Shown piece after piece: positions 23,621 to 24,680 of a DNA stretch of 24,680 nt. A program made the translations under genes and the position numbers. How positions within the stretch are numbered: the first letter of the stretch is position 1; each line of letters starts with the position of its first letter. Source of the DNA: a virus; the IMG/VR virus record IMGVR_UViG_3300005753_000011, positions 1 through 24,680 of that record, one strand, 5' to 3'. Below the pieces are notes generated by a model. That model saw only the letters and a list, made by a program, of their open reading frames with translations. It did no database searches and had not been told where the DNA came from.

Positions 23621-24337
23621 ATGAGTGCAATTATAAAAATAAAAGATGAACAAAGCGTATTGATAGAACAGTACAGCCCGTTGGTTAACCGCATAGCAAA
23701 TTTCCTAATTTTACCTTTCAAAGAAATAATGCAAGTCAGTGACCTAATACAAGTAGGAATGATAGGGTTGATTAAAGCGTCTGATAACTATGTCGAGACC
23801 AAAGGCGCTACCCGCGACACTTATTACAATATATGGATACGCGGTGCAATGCTCGATGAAATAAGACGAAATGTATGGTCACCTCGATCAGTCGGCTTAA
23901 AATTACGAATGATTGACAGCGCAAAATCAAATGTAGAAAATTCCGCATTCCACATCGCCAGTGACCGAGATATTGCAAAAGAGCTTCGCCTTAGCCTGCC
24001 AGAATATTCAAAAGTACTGGCAGATTCAGTTGCACAAACTCAAATTGGTTACGAAGACGTAAATATGAAAGAAAGTTATTTTTCTTCAGGTTTAACCGAC
24101 ACTACACCTGGCCCATCTGACAGCCTACAGAACGAAGACTACAAGCGAAGCTTTGCCACCCTTATATCCGAGTTACCTAAACAGGAACGCAAAGTAATAT
24201 CTCTTTATTACTATCAGGATCTGGACCAAAAGCAGATCAGCCAGATTATGGACGTAAGTGAAAGTCGCATAAGTCAAATCAGAAAATCCGCTCTTGAACG
24301 ACTAAAAAAACACAAAAAACAGTTTATTGAAGGCTAA
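23621..24337 (+). CDS. Phage-encoded sigma-70 family factor, FliA (sigma-28)-like
   Basis: 238 residues, the size of FliA. Region 2 spans about 15-86 with DLIQVGMIGLIKA and TYYNIWIRGAMLDEIRR (67-83), followed by the FliA-like linker VWSPRSVGLKLR. Region 3 is about 88-165. Region 4 is 175-235, with the -35-binding HTH QKQISQIMDVSESRISQIRK (203-222). FliA-type factors direct RNA polymerase to promoters of the TAAAGTTT-N11-GCCGATAA kind. GGAG eight bases before the ATG. As last but one gene of the early operon, directly after Mor, it is well placed to switch transcription to late genes. A host-derived flagellar sigma acquired by the phage is a likely origin. Confidence 0.9.
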   Translation: MSAIIKIKDEQSVLIEQYSPLVNRIANFLILPFKEIMQVSDLIQVGMIGLIKASDNYVETKGATRDTYYNIWIRGAMLDEIRRNVWSPRSVGLKLRMIDSAKSNVENSAFHIASDRDIAKELRLSLPEYSKVLADSVAQTQIGYEDVNMKESYFSSGLTDTTPGPSDSLQNEDYKRSFATLISELPKQERKVISLYYYQDLDQKQISQIMDVSESRISQIRKSALERLKKHKKQFIEG

Positions 24338-24340
24338 ATA

Positions 24341-24529
24341 ATGAACAATATAAATATTGAATTAATTAATAATCAGATGATTTTTGCAGCTAAAAAAGCC
24401 ATTGACCAGGCTTTAGAAAATATAGGGAAAACCGGCAAATTCCCTAAATCACTCAGCATTAATATTACGCTCTCATTCGAGAATGAAATAACGCCATCCT
24501 TTATCGAATTCAGAGGCAAGATTACCTAA
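24341..24529 (+). CDS. Small protein after sigma factor, 62 aa
   Basis: The ATG lies three bases after the sigma stop, with GAAGG inside the end of the sigma gene as ribosome site. N-terminal amphipathic helix (NQMIFAAKKAIDQALENIGK), then two beta strands (SLSINITLSFENE; SFIEFRGKI). It does not look like FlgM. A sigma partner or unrelated early protein are equally possible. Confidence 0.5.
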   Translation: MNNINIELINNQMIFAAKKAIDQALENIGKTGKFPKSLSINITLSFENEITPSFIEFRGKIT

Positions 24530-24680
24530 TTACGACCATATTTTCATTTTCACTATTTTAAACACTCTTTAAAAAAAACGTCCCGTATAACCCCGTTTCA
24601 TACCTAATCATCCCACTTATCGCACGCGATGCCCTATAGTTATCTCACGTCTGTTCAGAATGCTATCTTTTCTCACAGTG
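24530..24680. other. Gene-free right edge, possible approach to phage terminus
   Basis: No coding frame is visible. The stretch contains CGTTTCAT (24594-24601), like the first half of a Mu end-binding site, and three related TTATCTCACR-type words (see the repeat entry). In divergent BcepMu-like phages the transposase-side genes read toward a genome end, so a terminus is expected around here. No TG/CA end or target duplication can be confirmed within the window. Confidence 0.35.
24617..24677 (+). repeat. Short direct repeats near right edge, candidate transposase sites
   Basis: TTATCGCACG (24617-24626), TTATCTCACG (24640-24649) and TTTTCTCACA (24668-24677) are similar ten-base words in the same orientation, 23 and 28 bases apart. 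About two helical turns between copies resembles arrays of transposase-binding sites at the ends of transposable phages. The words are short, so chance is not excluded. Confidence 0.35.

Larger units (their letters stand above)
1..24680. mobile_element. Transposable (Mu/BcepMu-type) phage or prophage, partial
   Basis: Almost every gene belongs to phage lysis, packaging, head, tail, lysogeny or transposition functions, and no chromosomal housekeeping gene is visible. The transposase/AAA ATPase pair, Gam, GemA, Mor and the gp24-gp28-like run define a Mu-type transposable phage. Unlike Mu, where early and late genes point the same way, the early and late arms diverge from a switch at about 14.6 kb, as I recall for BcepMu-type phages. 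Neither phage terminus is proven: the left edge cuts a capsid gene, and the right edge may be close to the transposase-side end. Confidence 0.9.

Noticed and set aside
1-24680. CRISPR array, tRNA or rRNA
   Set aside because: No regularly spaced repeats and no tRNA-like or rRNA-like sequence were seen on either strand.

Overview
The window is part of a transposable (Mu-type) tailed phage or prophage. Marker proteins include a DDE transposase with an AAA+ target-capture partner, Gam, GemA and Mor regulators, a Ner-like repressor and Mu gp24-gp28-like packaging proteins. These families are typical of phages of Gram-negative proteobacteria. The AT-leaning base composition and Shine-Dalgarno-rich tight operons fit a gammaproteobacterial host, but nothing in the window names the species.

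Layout. From about 13.5 kb leftward, on the minus strand, lie the late genes: M15 endolysin, three-TM holin, TraR/DksA-like zinc finger, DUF2730-like coiled-coil protein, small winged-helix protein, DUF3486 (small terminase-like) and large terminase. A three-gene block follows: a coiled-coil protein, a 1274-residue tail spike and a 210-residue protein. Then come portal, MuF-like head protein, a terminator and a second late promoter. That promoter serves a small Lys-rich protein and a large polyprotein, truncated by the window edge, that starts as a prohead protease and appears to run into scaffold and major capsid protein. From 14.6 kb rightward, on the plus strand, lie the early genes: Ner-like regulator, small regulators, transposase (A), ATPase (B), a run of small overlapping genes, Gam, GemA, Mor, a small membrane protein, a FliA-like sigma factor and a 62-residue protein. 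Between the two arms sit the lysogeny switch (repressor, early promoter, two operators) and one secreted accessory protein.

How it works together (inference). The repressor binds a palindrome filling the spacer of a consensus-like early promoter, plus a second site over its own start codon. When repression fails, Ner, A and B drive replicative transposition while Gam protects DNA ends. At the end of the early operon, Mor and a sigma-28-like factor are made together. Both late operons start with the same 22-bp element (containing a 16-bp dyad) followed, exactly 13 bp later, by GTCGCTA. This is a good candidate for a late promoter read by the phage sigma factor with Mor at the dyad.

Most unusual points: (1) Mor plus a phage-encoded FliA-like sigma factor in one operon, with a matching duplicated late-promoter module; (2) a tail spike whose last ~125 residues look like the Mu gp46 baseplate protein, inserted between terminase and portal; (3) a protease-to-capsid polyprotein; (4) a divergent layout like that of BcepMu-type phages, which predicts that the transposase-side phage terminus lies at or just beyond the right edge.
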